Assembly: GCA_016870485.1 (NCBI GenBank)
Contig: VGBM01000002.1
Coordinates: forward strand, 124,001-188,000
Length of the DNA stretch: 64,000 bases
Direction of reading: 5' to 3'
Source: Actinomycetota bacterium
Lineage (GTDB): Bacteria > Actinomycetota > Thermoleophilia > Gaiellales > F1-60-MAGs149
The position numbers and the translations under genes were made by a program. Below the pieces are notes generated by a model that was given only the letters and a program-made list of their open reading frames with translations, searched no databases and was not told the origin of the DNA. How positions within the stretch are numbered: position 1 is the stretch's first letter; every line of letters starts with the position of its first letter. Below are positions 19,836 through 28,873 of the stretch, piece after piece.

Positions 19836-20654
19836 TCATACCCAGGAGTGCAGCACCTCGCCGCCGGGGAACGTGTACCCGGACGAGAAGCGGTACGCGC
19901 CGACGATCTCGCGCGGCGCGAGCGGCATGTGCTCCTCGAGGTCGGACGGCAGGAAGGTCAGCTCGCCGGTGCCCGCCCAGATGTCGTCGCCGAAGCGCAC
20001 GTTCTCGGCGCCGAGGCGCACCAGCTCGAGCACGGAGGGCTTCGCGCCGCGGACGATGCTCGGGAAGTGCCGGATGTGGAACAGCGGCCGCCCCATCGGC
20101 GCCGGCAGCTCCTCGCGCGCGATCCTCCGCTCCGCGGTCATCGTGCCCTCGATCAGCCGCTCGCCGTGCGCCACGACGTACCCCTTCGCGCGCTCCCCCG
20201 GCCCGAACGCGGACTGCACCGGGTTGAGCGGGTGGGTGTCCGTGATGTGGACCTGGCCGAGCTTCTTCGCGAACCCCATGAACCAGCCGCGCGCCATCGT
20301 GAAGTCGTTGCTGACCCAGATCTGCAGGCAGATCTGGCCGGGCTCGCCCCGGTACGAGCAGTTCACCCAGATCGCCGCCTCCTGGTACTGGGTGCGCTCC
20401 GGGTTCGTGACCGCGAGCTCGCGGTCGCCGTCCCACACCGACCACCAGCGGCTGAACGCGACGTACGCCATGTCCGGCTCCGGCCCGGGCTCGAGCGGGG
20501 CCGGCAGGTAGGCGGCGATCGCCGCCGGGTCGGCGCGGTACGCGATGGTGAGGTACTCGGTCGCGTAGTGCCACGGCATGTCGCCGACCAGGCTCGAGCG
20601 GCCGTCCGGGGTCAGCGGGTAGCAGAACCCCTGGAGGTCGTCGATCGAGGGCAT
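19836..20654 (-). CDS. Acetoacetate decarboxylase family protein
   Basis: This 272-residue protein carries the acetoacetate-decarboxylase-like fold pattern, including ARGWFMGFAKKLGQV, where tandem lysines include the Schiff-base Lys of the family, and a C-terminal GAYRFSSGYTFPGGEVLH. Homologues act on acetoacetate or on bulkier 2-oxo or aromatic substrates, some without decarboxylating. The ATG at 20654 has a GGAGGAG site just upstream on its strand. It precedes an mttB-like gene, so it may handle a product of betaine or carnitine breakdown such as a 3-oxo acid. That link is inference. Confidence 0.75.
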   Translation of the reverse strand: MPSIDDLQGFCYPLTPDGRSSLVGDMPWHYATEYLTIAYRADPAAIAAYLPAPLEPGPEPDMAYVAFSRWWSVWDGDRELAVTNPERTQYQEAAIWVNCSYRGEPGQICLQIWVSNDFTMARGWFMGFAKKLGQVHITDTHPLNPVQSAFGPGERAKGYVVAHGERLIEGTMTAERRIAREELPAPMGRPLFHIRHFPSIVRGAKPSVLELVRLGAENVRFGDDIWAGTGELTFLPSDLEEHMPLAPREIVGAYRFSSGYTFPGGEVLHSWV

Positions 20655-20710
20655 CGTGCGCTCCTCCCGGGATCGCCGCGGCCGGGGTGGCACAGCCTAC
20701 CAAGCCCCCA

Positions 20711-20716
20711 TATGCT
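20711..20716 (+). promoter_or_regulatory. Leaderless -10 element (TATGCT)
   Basis: TATGCT lies six bases before ATG 20723 of the amine oxidase gene and helps choose that start over one at 20687. Confidence 0.55.
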
Positions 20717-20722
20717 GGCGGC

Positions 20723-22075
20723 ATGCGGGTCGAGGAGCGCGATGCGGTCGTGGTCGGGGCGGGCATCGCCGGCCTCGCCGCGGCGTGGGAGCTGCGCGAC
20801 GGGGACGTGGTCCTCGTCGAGGCGGCCGACCGCGTCGGCGGCCGGATCAGCTCCGTCGAGCGCGGCCCGCTCTGGCTCAACCTCGGCGCGCACGTGTACG
20901 GCGGCCCGACGACCGAGGTCGGGCGGCTCCTGCGGGAGACGGGCGTCGAGGCCGTGGAGGTGCCCGGCACCGTCACCGCGATGTCGTACAAGGGCCGGCT
21001 CCTGTCCGACGGGCCGGTCGAGCTGTACCCGTTCCGGCTGCCGTTCTCCCTCGCCGACCGCCTCGCCTTCGTGCGGATCGGGCTGAAGCTGCGCCTCCTC
21101 GTCGCGCGCTACGGGCGGGTCGCGCGGACGGTGCCCGGCGAGGCGCCCGAGGTGCGCCAGCAGCGCATGCTCGACTTCATGGACGACGTCTCGTTCGCCG
21201 AGGCGATCGGGCCGATGCCGCCCGACGTCGAGGCGTTCTTCCGCTGCACCGTGACGCGCAGCACGGGCGAGCCGGAGGCGATCGCCGCCGGCTACGGCGT
21301 CGGCTACTTCCACCTCGTCTGGAACAAGGACCAGGGCCTCGGCCGCTCGATCGTCGGCGGGCCGCAGCGGCTGATGGACGGGCTCGCGGCCGGCGTCCGC
21401 GACGTCCGCCTCGCGACGCGCGCCACGGCCGTGCGCCGGGACGGCGATCGCGTGGTGGTCGAGCTCGAGGGCCCCGAGGGCCCGTACGCCGTGCGTGCCC
21501 GGTCGGTGGTCATGGCCACCACGTCGCACCGCACGGCCGACCTCGTCGAGGGGCTGCCCGCCGACCTCGAGGCGGCGCTGCGCGCGATCACGTACGGCCC
21601 GCTGGTGGCCGCGGCGTTCCTGACCGACGAGGAGGGCCCGCAGCCGTGGGACCGCCTGTACGGCATCTCCGCCCCGCGGCGCGCGATCTCGAACGTCTTC
21701 AACCTCGCGAACGTGGCCGCGTCGCTCGTGCCGGAGCGACCGCGCGGGTCGAGCTTCATGGTGTCGGCCGCCGCCAACATCGCGCGCGACGCGCTGCGCC
21801 TGAGCGACGAGGAGATCCTCGACCGCTTCCAGGCCGACCTCGAGGAGATCCTCCCCGGCGTGCGCGGCCACGTCGTCGAGCGCCTGCTCCACCGCGCCGA
21901 CCCGGGCATCCCGTTCCCGCACCCGGGCCGCGCCGCGATCCAGCCGGCGCTGATGCAGCCGCTCGAGCGGATCCACCTCGCGGGCGACTACCTCGGCACG
22001 TGGTACGCGGAGACGAGCGCCTGGACCGGCGCGGGCGCGGCCCGGCGGGCGCGCGCCGAGATCGCCGCCGGGTAG
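20723..22075 (+). CDS. FAD-dependent amine oxidase/protoporphyrinogen oxidase-like protein
   Basis: This 450-residue flavoprotein has the FAD motif AVVVGAGIAGLAAAWEL with VEAADRVGGR following, and a C-terminal flavin-closing segment IHLAGDYLGTWYAETSAWTG. The family includes monoamine oxidases, phytoene desaturases and HemY-type protoporphyrinogen oxidases; the middle region (YGVGYFHLVWNKDQG) does not settle which. It is 39 bases upstream of a PLP decarboxylase that could generate amines, which favours amine oxidation. It has its own leaderless promoter. Confidence 0.75.
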   Translation: MRVEERDAVVVGAGIAGLAAAWELRDGDVVLVEAADRVGGRISSVERGPLWLNLGAHVYGGPTTEVGRLLRETGVEAVEVPGTVTAMSYKGRLLSDGPVELYPFRLPFSLADRLAFVRIGLKLRLLVARYGRVARTVPGEAPEVRQQRMLDFMDDVSFAEAIGPMPPDVEAFFRCTVTRSTGEPEAIAAGYGVGYFHLVWNKDQGLGRSIVGGPQRLMDGLAAGVRDVRLATRATAVRRDGDRVVVELEGPEGPYAVRARSVVMATTSHRTADLVEGLPADLEAALRAITYGPLVAAAFLTDEEGPQPWDRLYGISAPRRAISNVFNLANVAASLVPERPRGSSFMVSAAANIARDALRLSDEEILDRFQADLEEILPGVRGHVVERLLHRADPGIPFPHPGRAAIQPALMQPLERIHLAGDYLGTWYAETSAWTGAGAARRARAEIAAG

Positions 22076-22102
22076 CGCGCCCGCCCGGCCGCGCCGGACC
22101 CG

Positions 22103-22108
22103 TAGGAT
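22103..22108 (+). promoter_or_regulatory. Leaderless -10 element (TAGGAT)
   Basis: TAGGAT lies six bases before GTG 22115 of the PLP decarboxylase gene. Confidence 0.55.
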
Positions 22109-22114
22109 GCGGCC

Positions 22115-23479
22115 GTGAGCGACCCGCGCCTGCCGCCCGACGAGGTCGCGCGCCTCCACCGGCGCGCCGACGAGCTCCTGCCGCTCGGGTCGCTGCTCGC
22201 GGACGGCGGCGACGCGCCCGAGGCGTGGGCGGAGGCGCTGCACGCGCTCGCCGACCGGCTCGGCGCCTCCTACCCATTCGCCGACCCGGGGTACCTCGGC
22301 CAGATGCTGAAGCCGCCCCACCCCGTGGCCTGGTCGGCGTACGCGATGGCGATGCTCCTGAACCCGAACAACCACGCCCTCGACGGCGGCCCCGCGACGG
22401 CGCACCTCGAGCAAGAGGCGATCGCCGCGATCGCCGCGATGCTCGGATACCGGGAGCACCTCGGCCACCTGACCGCGTCGGGCACCTGGGCCAACCTCGA
22501 GGCGCTCTGGGTCGCGCGGAGCCTGCACCCCGACCACGCGGTCGTCTCCGGCGCGAACGCCCACTACACGCACGCGCGGATCTGCGAGGTCGTCGGCGCG
22601 CGCCACGAGGGGCTGCCGCAGACGGCGGACGGCGCGCTCGACCTCGACGCCCTCGCGGCGCGGCTCGCGGCGGGCGGCGTCGGCACCGTCGTGGCCACGC
22701 TCGGCACCACCGCGCTCGGCCGGCTCGATCCCGTGCACCGGATCGCTGACCTGTGCGCGCGCCACGGCGCGCGCCTCCACGTCGACGCGGCGTACGGCGG
22801 CTTCTTCGCCGTGATCGCCGACGGCGCGGAGCCCGGCGTCGACCCGGCCCCCTTCGCGGCGCTGGCCCGCGCCGACTCGATCGCGATCGACCCGCACAAG
22901 CACGGCCTGCAGCCCTACGGCTGCGGCTGCATCGTCTTCGCCGACCCCGCGGTGGGCGCGCTCTACCGGCACGACTCGCCGTACACCTACTTCACCTCCG
23001 ACGACCTCCACCCGGGCGAGGTCTCGCTCGAGTGCTCGCGCTCGGGCTCCTCGGCCGCCGCCCTGTGGGCGACCCTGCGGGCGCTGCCCCTGACGCGGGC
23101 GGGCCTCGGCGCGGAGCTCGCCGGCGCCCGCACCGCCGCGCTCGCCCTGCACGCGCGCCTGCGCGCCCTGCCGGGCTGGTCGCCCGTGATCGACCCGGAC
23201 CTCGATGTCGTCTGCTGGCACGCGGACCTGCCGACGGCCGGCGCGGTCGGCGCGGCGTCGCGGCGGGCCTTCGATCTGCTCGCCGAGCGCGGCTGGCACG
23301 TCGCCCTGCTCGAGCTGCCCGCCGACGCGATCGGCCTCGAGGCGGACGCGCCGACGGCCACCGTCCTGCGCTCCGCGGTGATGAAGCCCGAGCACCTCGG
23401 CGCCGTCGACGGGCTCGCGGACGCGCTGGCCGAGATCCGCCCCGCCCTCGGGGACGAGCCGAGGACCCGCCGTCGTTGA
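22115..23479 (+). CDS. Pyridoxal phosphate-dependent group II decarboxylase
   Basis: This 454-residue protein belongs to the aromatic-amino-acid/glutamate/diaminobutyrate decarboxylase family. The PLP lysine is in [17 protein letters not shown], the cofactor-binding Asp and Ala are in [11 protein letters not shown], and [14 protein letters not shown] matches the phosphate-binding region. It would decarboxylate an amino acid to an amine and CO2; the amino acid is unknown. It starts with GTG at 22115 directly after a TAGGAT box, so translation is probably leaderless. The next gene starts within 15 bases, so read-through transcription is likely. Confidence 0.8.
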   Translation: MSDPRLPPDEVARLHRRADELLPLGSLLADGGDAPEAWAEALHALADRLGASYPFADPGYLGQMLKPPHPVAWSAYAMAMLLNPNNHALDGGPATAHLEQEAIAAIAAMLGYREHLGHLTASGTWANLEALWVARSLHPDHAVVSGANAHYTHARICEVVGARHEGLPQTADGALDLDALAARLAAGGVGTVVATLGTTALGRLDPVHRIADLCARHGARLHVDAAYGGFFAVIADGAEPGVDPAPFAALARADSIAIDPHKHGLQPYGCGCIVFADPAVGALYRHDSPYTYFTSDDLHPGEVSLECSRSGSSAAALWATLRALPLTRAGLGAELAGARTAALALHARLRALPGWSPVIDPDLDVVCWHADLPTAGAVGAASRRAFDLLAERGWHVALLELPADAIGLEADAPTATVLRSAVMKPEHLGAVDGLADALAEIRPALGDEPRTRRR

Positions 23480-23493
23480 ACCCGGTGGACGCG

Positions 23494-24552
23494 ATGGAGA
23501 TCGGCCTCCACAACTTCGGCGACGCGATGGCGGACGCCGCGACCGGCGCGGCGATCGACCAGGGCACGCGCCTGAGCAACCTGCTCGAGGAGATCGAGGT
23601 GGCGGACGCGGTCGGCCTCGACGTGGTCGCGCTCGGCGAGCACCACCGCGCCGAGTTCGCGGTGTCGGCGCCCGCGATCGTGCTCGCCGCGGCCGCGACG
23701 CGGACGGAGCGGATCCGCCTGTCGAGCGGCGTCACGGTGCTCGGCTCGGAGGACCCCGTGCGGGTCTTCCAGTAGTTCGCGACGATCGACCAGCTCTCGC
23801 GCGGGCGCGCCGAGATCATGGCGGGGCGCGGCTCGTTCACGGGGTCGTTCCCGCTGTTCGGGCAGCGCCTCGACCAGTACGACGAGATCTTCGCGGAGAC
23901 GCTCGACCTGCTCCTGACACTGCGCGAGCAGGAGGTCGTGACGTGGCAGGGCGAGCACCGCCCGTCGATCGACGGGCGCACGCTCTACCCCTGCCCGTAC
24001 CAGGACGAGCTGCCGATCTGGCTCGCCGTCGGCGGCACGCCGCGGTCGGTCGTGCGCGCCGCCGCGCTCGGCCTGCCGCTCGCGATCGCGATCATCGGCG
24101 GCGGATTCGCGCACTTCCAGCCGATGGCGCGCCTCTACCGGCAGGCCTGGGAGGAGCTCGGGCGCGACCCGGCCGACCTGCGCCTGTCGATCAACGCGCA
24201 CGGCTTCGTCGGGCCCGACGGCGACGCGGCCCGCGACCTCGTCTACCCGACGTACACGGCGATGATGAACCAGATCGGCCGCGAGCGCGGCTGGCGCCCA
24301 CGTGGCCGCGACGCCTACGACGTCGAGTGCCAGCCCGACGGGTGCCTGTTGATCGGCGATCCCGACGAGGTCGCCGCGAAGCTGCTCGACTAGCACGCCG
24401 TCTTCGGCACCACGCGCATGCTGATCAAGCTCAGCGCGGCCCCCTCCGACCACGAGGCGACGCTGCAGAGCATCCGCCTGCTCGGCGAGGAGGTCGCGCC
24501 GCGCGTCCGCGCCGAGGTGGCGCGCCGCGAGGCGGCTGCCGCCTCGGCCTGA
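23494..24552 (+). pseudogene. Luciferase-like (LLM class) flavin-dependent oxidoreductase with two in-frame amber codons
   Basis: One continuous frame encodes a full-length luciferase-like monooxygenase-family protein: [14 protein letters not shown] at the start, [54 protein letters not shown] and a terminal EEVAPRVRAEV. It is interrupted by TAG at 23773-23775 (RVFQ-stop-FATID) and TAG at 24391-24393 (KLLD-stop-HAVFG). No frameshift or missing segment is evident. From memory, both positions are usually Gln in relatives, so each could be a single CAG-to-TAG change. An in-frame GTG at 23485 is an alternative start. Recent inactivation is most likely; readthrough or sequencing error cannot be excluded. 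Confidence 0.8.
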
Positions 24553-24556
24553 CGGC

Positions 24557-24988
24557 CTAGCCGCCGGCGCCGTGCGCGCGCCAGCTGATCAGGTGCCGGC
24601 CGAGCAGGGGCGACGCGCTCGCCGCGAGCCAGGCCGCCTCGAGCTCGGCGTGCTCCGGGTCGATGCCGAGGACTTCCTGCATGATCGCGAGCGCCGCGCG
24701 CCGGCGCGAGCTGAGGACGAGCGCCGCGCTCGTGCCCGCCGGGGTCAGGCGCACGCCCTCGTCCGCGACGAGGCCGAGGGTACGCAGCCGGCGCAGCATC
24801 TCGAGCGCGGTCGGCGCCGACACCTTCAGGTGGCGGGCGAGGCTCGCCTGCGAGGGGTCGCCCCCGCCCTTGCGCTGCATGTCGAGGAGCGCCATCAGGT
24901 AGCGGGCCTCGCCGGTGGTGACGTCGGCGCAGGAGCGCTCCGCCGCCGCCTGCTCCTCGCCCCCGATCTGCGCGATCTCGTCGGCCAT
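24557..24988 (-). CDS. DtxR/MntR-like winged-helix regulator lacking the metal ligands
   Basis: This 143-residue protein has a winged helix (QASLARHLKVSAPTALEMLRRLRTLGLV) and the short dimerisation domain typical of the manganese regulator MntR, without an SH3-like domain. The residues that bind metal in MntR appear changed: the D and E of the first helix fall at R and M (ARYLMALL), the RHxL His is replaced in SSRRRAALAIM, and the C-terminal EHH-type ligands read AWLAAS. DNA binding is likely kept, but metal sensing is doubtful. The neighbours do not reveal its targets. Confidence 0.7.
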   Translation of the reverse strand: MADEIAQIGGEEQAAAERSCADVTTGEARYLMALLDMQRKGGGDPSQASLARHLKVSAPTALEMLRRLRTLGLVADEGVRLTPAGTSAALVLSSRRRAALAIMQEVLGIDPEHAELEAAWLAASASPLLGRHLISWRAHGAGG

Positions 24989-25135
24989 CGGGGCATAGCG
25001 TAGAGCGCCGCCCGAGCTCAGGTGGCCGATCGGGCGATCGCGCGCCGATCGGCGCAGCGCCAGGCTGACTGCGCCGTCAGCATGCTACGTTCTACCGCGG
25101 CGCGACCACGCGCACCGGCTCAAAGAGGATCGGGG

Positions 25136-26455
25136 ATGAAGGCGGATGTGATCGTCGTCGGCGGCGGGCTCGGCGGGCTGACCTGTGCCCGCGACCTCGC
25201 GCGCGCCGGCACGGACGTCGTCGTCCTCGAGGCGCGCAACCGCGTCGGCGGCCGGGTCGAGGGCATGGCGTTCGACGACGGGCGCGTCCTGCAGATGGGC
25301 GGTGAGATCGTCGGCACCGTACACCACGGCTACCTCGAGCTGGCCGCCGAGCTCGGGCTCGCGATCGTCCCGAGCTTCACCGAGGAGCCCGGCGAGGACG
25401 GCTACGACATGCTCGACGGCACGCACATCGGGGAGGACTGGCTGAGCGAGGAGGACCGCGCCGTGATGGCCCGCCTCGAGGAGGCGATCGTCGGGATCGC
25501 CGCGGGCGTCGACCCGGCCGATCCGTGGTCGCACCCCGACGCGGCGCGCCTCGACCGCCTCTCGGTCGGAGCGCTCCTGCGCTCGCTCGAGCCCTCATGG
25601 CGCGCGTACCGCCTCTGCGAGGCCGGGTCCCTCTCGGCCGCGGGCGGCTCCCTCGAGCGCGGGTCGGTGCTCGCCTCGGCGCGCGCGGCCGCGGGCGCCG
25701 GCGGCGTCCTCAGCACCGACTACGACCAGTGGGAGAACCTCAAGGTGGAGGGCGGATCGAGCGCGCTCGTCGACGCCCTCGAGGCCCAGGTGGCCGGGCG
25801 CATCCGCTACGACGCGCCGGTCCAGTCGATCCATGTCGGGCGCCCGTGCGCCGTCACGCTCGTCAGCGGCGAGGTCCTGCGCGCGGACGCAGTCGTCTGC
25901 GCGCTACCGGTCGGACCGCTGCGCCGCGTCGGCATCAGCGGCCTCTCCGACGAGCGCCTGCGGTCGCTGCACCGCCAGCGCCAGGCGCCGGCGTCGAAGG
26001 CGGTGACGGTCCTCGACGGGCCGGTCTGGCGCCGCGCCGGCTGGAACGGCCTCGCCATCTCCGAGCACGAGATCGGCGGCTTCTGGGTCCAGGGCGAGGG
26101 CGCGCTGTCGTCCCTGCTCGGCCCGGAGAAGCGGGGCTACATCGACGCCGCCCCACCCGGCACGCTGACGCAGGCCCTGATCGACTCGCTCGAGCGACTC
26201 TGCGGACCGGTGGAGCCGCAGGCCGTCCTCTGGCGGCACTGGGGCACGGACCCGTACTCCCTCGGTTACGTCGCGATCTGGGAGCCCGGCGACCTGATGG
26301 CCGTCGGCCCCCTCCACGGCACCCACGAGCCGCCCTTCTACGTGGCCGGCTCGGACCACTGGTCGGCGGGCTACATGGAGGGCGCCGTGCGCACGGGCCG
26401 CGACGCGGCGCGCGCGGTCCTCGGACAGCCGCGCGCGTCGCTCTACGTCGAGTAG
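25136..26455 (+). CDS. FAD-dependent amine oxidase family protein
   Basis: This 439-residue flavoprotein has the N-terminal FAD motif VIVVGGGLGGLTCARDLARAG with VLEARNRVGGRVEG, and the C-terminal PFYVAGSDHWSAGYMEGAVRTG that closes the flavin site in monoamine oxidases. It would oxidise a primary or secondary amine to an aldehyde or imine plus hydrogen peroxide. The ATG at 25136 is chosen because the longer frame from 25022 has no homology before the FAD motif; an AGAGGA lies just upstream. It is one of three such flavoproteins in the window. Confidence 0.8.
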   Translation: MKADVIVVGGGLGGLTCARDLARAGTDVVVLEARNRVGGRVEGMAFDDGRVLQMGGEIVGTVHHGYLELAAELGLAIVPSFTEEPGEDGYDMLDGTHIGEDWLSEEDRAVMARLEEAIVGIAAGVDPADPWSHPDAARLDRLSVGALLRSLEPSWRAYRLCEAGSLSAAGGSLERGSVLASARAAAGAGGVLSTDYDQWENLKVEGGSSALVDALEAQVAGRIRYDAPVQSIHVGRPCAVTLVSGEVLRADAVVCALPVGPLRRVGISGLSDERLRSLHRQRQAPASKAVTVLDGPVWRRAGWNGLAISEHEIGGFWVQGEGALSSLLGPEKRGYIDAAPPGTLTQALIDSLERLCGPVEPQAVLWRHWGTDPYSLGYVAIWEPGDLMAVGPLHGTHEPPFYVAGSDHWSAGYMEGAVRTGRDAARAVLGQPRASLYVE

Positions 26456-26481
26456 GCGCCGGCGACGGCGCCGCGCCGTGC

Positions 26482-26817
26482 TCAGCCCTCGCGGATCACG
26501 AAGAACTTGCGCACCGGCCCGTCCTGGTGCCAGACGAGCGGCGTGCCCTTCCGGATCGCGAACGCCTCGCCGGGGCCGTACGTCTCGACGGCGCCGTCCG
26601 GGTAGCGGAACTCGATGACGCCCTCGATGATCACGCAGGTCTCGTCGACGGGGTAGCCGTCGGTCTCCCAGGTGAAGGCCTCGGACTCCCAGACGCCGGA
26701 CGTGAGACCGCCGCCCGCATCGAGGCGCACGGCCGTGCGCGCCAGGGCACCGTTCTCGAGGACGGGCTCGACCGCGTCGAGGTCCGCCGCCGAGATCCTG
26801 ACCGCGCGCTCCACCAT
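26482..26817 (-). CDS. Small cupin-domain protein
   Basis: This 111-residue protein is a single cupin barrel of the Cupin_3 (DUF861) kind: WESEAFTWETDGYPVDETC and CVIIEGVIEFRYPDG in the first half and PGEAFAIRKGTPLVWHQ in the second. Such domains occur in ureidoglycine aminohydrolase and in many uncharacterised proteins next to amine-oxidising enzymes. Metal-binding histidines are sparse. The ATG at 26817 has a CATGAT sequence six bases upstream, a weak version of the leaderless box seen elsewhere. It converges on the amine oxidase gene; function unknown. Confidence 0.7.
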   Translation of the reverse strand: MVERAVRISAADLDAVEPVLENGALARTAVRLDAGGGLTSGVWESEAFTWETDGYPVDETCVIIEGVIEFRYPDGAVETYGPGEAFAIRKGTPLVWHQDGPVRKFFVIREG

Positions 26818-26875
26818 GCGCGCATCATGACGCACCGCGGGGGCCATGTGAAGCGCCGCTTGGCGTACTGCCGCG

Positions 26876-27613
26876 ATGGCGGAGGCGGAGCGCCCGGTCC
26901 GGATCGTCGTGGTCCAGAACGACGTCGACAAGGGGCCCGGACGGATCGGCGACGCCCTGAAGGCGGCCGGCGCCGCGCTCGACGTGCGCATGGCCGACGA
27001 TGAGCTGCCGTCTGTCGCGGGCTACGACGGCCTCGTGGTGCTGCCCGGCCTGAACGACCCGGTCGACGACCTCCCGCCGGTGCACCGCGCGCGGGCGGCG
27101 ATCGAGGAGGCCCTCGGCCTCGGACGGCCCGTCCTCGGCGTCTGCCGCGGCGGCCAGCTGGTCGCGCAGGCGCTCGGCGGCGAAGCGTACGCCTGCGACG
27201 TCGAGCAGGGCTACCACGACGTGCGCTCCACCCCGGCCGCGCAGGACGACCCGCTGCTCGCGGGCGTGCCCGCCGTCTACTCGAGCCTCCACGCGCACGC
27301 CTGGGCGTTCACGCCGCCTCCGGGTGCGGTCGTCCTGCTCGAGAACGATGTCAGCGTGCAGGCCGTCCGCTGCGGCGAGCGGGCGTGGGCCTTCCAGTGC
27401 CACCCGGAGGCGCCGATCGCGTGGGTCGACGCGCTGGCCCGTGCCATTCGCGACCCCGCGGACGGGGGCCTCCTGCCCCGGACGGGCGACTTCTTCACGC
27501 GCCACGGCGTCGATCCCGACCGGCTCGAGGCGGATGCGCGGGCCGCAGACGCCTCGGCGGCGGCGATCGCCGCGGGGATCGGGCGCGGGTTCGTCGACGC
27601 CTGTCGGCGCTAG
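26876..27613 (+). CDS. Class I glutamine amidotransferase-like protein
   Basis: This 245-residue protein is a stand-alone GATase1 domain. The nucleophile Cys is in LGVCRGGQLVAQALGG and the catalytic His in WAFQCHPEAPIAW. It resembles GMP-synthase-like amidotransferases and gamma-glutamyl hydrolases of the PuuD type, which release glutamate from gamma-glutamyl amines. With amine oxidases on both sides, a role in gamma-glutamylated amine breakdown is plausible but unproven. It shares a CTAG stop overlap with the next, convergent gene. Confidence 0.75.
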   Translation: MAEAERPVRIVVVQNDVDKGPGRIGDALKAAGAALDVRMADDELPSVAGYDGLVVLPGLNDPVDDLPPVHRARAAIEEALGLGRPVLGVCRGGQLVAQALGGEAYACDVEQGYHDVRSTPAAQDDPLLAGVPAVYSSLHAHAWAFTPPPGAVVLLENDVSVQAVRCGERAWAFQCHPEAPIAWVDALARAIRDPADGGLLPRTGDFFTRHGVDPDRLEADARAADASAAAIAAGIGRGFVDACRR

Positions 27614-28830
27614 CCGGCGCCGAGCAGCGCCCGGGCGTCAGCGGCGGCGCGCTCGCCGCTGAGGATCGCGCCCTCGATCGTGGCCGTCCACGCCGCGGGG
27701 GCGGTGTGCTCACCAGCGAACGCAATGCCGTCGGTCGCGTCGCCGACGGGGTGGCGGTCGCGGCCGTCGGGCATCGCCCCGATCACCGAGTAGGAGCCGC
27801 CGGTCCACTCGGCGTCGATCCAGCGCGTCAGCCGCGGGCGCGCGTCGGGGTCGAGCGGCAGCTCGGGCCAGAGCTCGCGCACAGCGGCGATCCAGCGCTC
27901 GGGTCCCTCGCGCACCGCGAGCCGCGCGAGCACGGGCTCCGCGGCGGCCCACGACCCGATGACGCGCCCGCCGACCTCGTCACAGGGCGTGACGTAGGCC
28001 CAGAAGCGCTCGGGCACCGACATCACCGCCGCGGGCGCCACCGCGGCCGTGAGCGGCAGGGCCAGCTTGGCGGCGCGGCCGAAGGGGATCGCGGCGATCG
28101 CGGCGCGGTGCGCCGCGGGCAGGTCCGGGTCGAAGGCGATCCGGGCCATGATCGGCAGCGGGACCGCGACCACGCAGGCGTCGGCGACGTGCGTCCCGTC
28201 GTCGGCCGCAACCTCGACCCGGCCCTGCGCGCGGCGGACGCCGCGCACGGGCGTCGCCAGGCGGACGGCGTCGCCGAGCCTCGCGGCCAGGCCCTCGGCG
28301 AGGCCCTGGTTGCCGCCGCGCACGCGCCGCGTCTCGACGTCGTCGAGGAGGTGGGAGATGTCGCCGATGTGGCCGCCCGTCAGGTCCTCGACGGGGTGGG
28401 AGGCCGAACTCTGGGCACGGCTGGCGAGGAGCTCCCGGATGTCGGGGTCGGGGACCTCGCGGGCGAGCAGCTCGAGCGCCGGGGCGGAGGGCTCGGCGGC
28501 CGCGGCCGCCTCGACCCGCTGCGCGGCCGCGAGCGCCGCGGCGCGGTCGATGCCGGGGTCGGGGCGCAGCGCGCGGTCGGGGTAGCGGATGCCCATGCCG
28601 TCGAGCGCGAGGCCGAGCCGTGCGGCGAGCGCCTCGGTGGCCGCGTAGCCGGCGGTGATGAACTCGCCGCCGCGCTCGACCAGGCCGCCGCCGTCGATGG
28701 TCGCCGACCAGACGCGCCCGCCGACCCGGTCGCGCGCCTCGAGCACCTCGACGTCGACGCCGTCCCGGGCGAGCGCGTCCGCGGCGACGAGGCCGGCGAG
28801 GCCGGCGCCGATCACGATGCAGCGCGCCAC
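27610..28830 (-). CDS. FAD-dependent amine oxidase family protein
   Basis: This 406-residue flavoprotein starts with CIVIGAGLAGLVAADALAR and VLEARDRVGGRVW and ends with the flavin-closing GIAFAGEHTAPAAWTATIEGA, a monoamine-oxidase hallmark. It is likely to oxidise an amine. The GTG start at 28830 follows a TACCGT box by six bases. It diverges from mobA, with both -10 boxes lying in the 43-base gap, and converges on the amidotransferase gene through a shared CTAG. Confidence 0.8.
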   Translation of the reverse strand: MARCIVIGAGLAGLVAADALARDGVDVEVLEARDRVGGRVWSATIDGGGLVERGGEFITAGYAATEALAARLGLALDGMGIRYPDRALRPDPGIDRAAALAAAQRVEAAAAAEPSAPALELLAREVPDPDIRELLASRAQSSASHPVEDLTGGHIGDISHLLDDVETRRVRGGNQGLAEGLAARLGDAVRLATPVRGVRRAQGRVEVAADDGTHVADACVVAVPLPIMARIAFDPDLPAAHRAAIAAIPFGRAAKLALPLTAAVAPAAVMSVPERFWAYVTPCDEVGGRVIGSWAAAEPVLARLAVREGPERWIAAVRELWPELPLDPDARPRLTRWIDAEWTGGSYSVIGAMPDGRDRHPVGDATDGIAFAGEHTAPAAWTATIEGAILSGERAAADARALLGAG

Positions 28831-28836
28831 GCCACG

Positions 28837-28842
28837 ACGGTA
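28837..28842 (-). promoter_or_regulatory. Leaderless -10 element (TACCGT)
   Basis: TACCGT on the minus strand, six bases before GTG 28830 of the amine oxidase gene. Confidence 0.5.
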
Positions 28843-28861
28843 GCAGCGGCGCGCCGCGCTC

Positions 28862-28867
28862 TACGAT
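28862..28867 (+). promoter_or_regulatory. Leaderless -10 element (TACGAT)
   Basis: TACGAT lies six bases before ATG 28874 of mobA, divergent from the box at 28837-28842. Confidence 0.55.
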
Positions 28868-28873
28868 CCGTCC

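Noticed and set aside
20612..23395. A 927-codon minus-strand frame
   Set aside because: Antisense shadow of the amine oxidase and PLP decarboxylase genes; no recognisable motifs.
23494..24552. TAG as pyrrolysine or a reassigned sense codon
   Set aside because: Both MttB homologues lack internal TAG, no pyl genes are present and many ordinary genes here end in TAG. Nonsense mutation or error is simpler.
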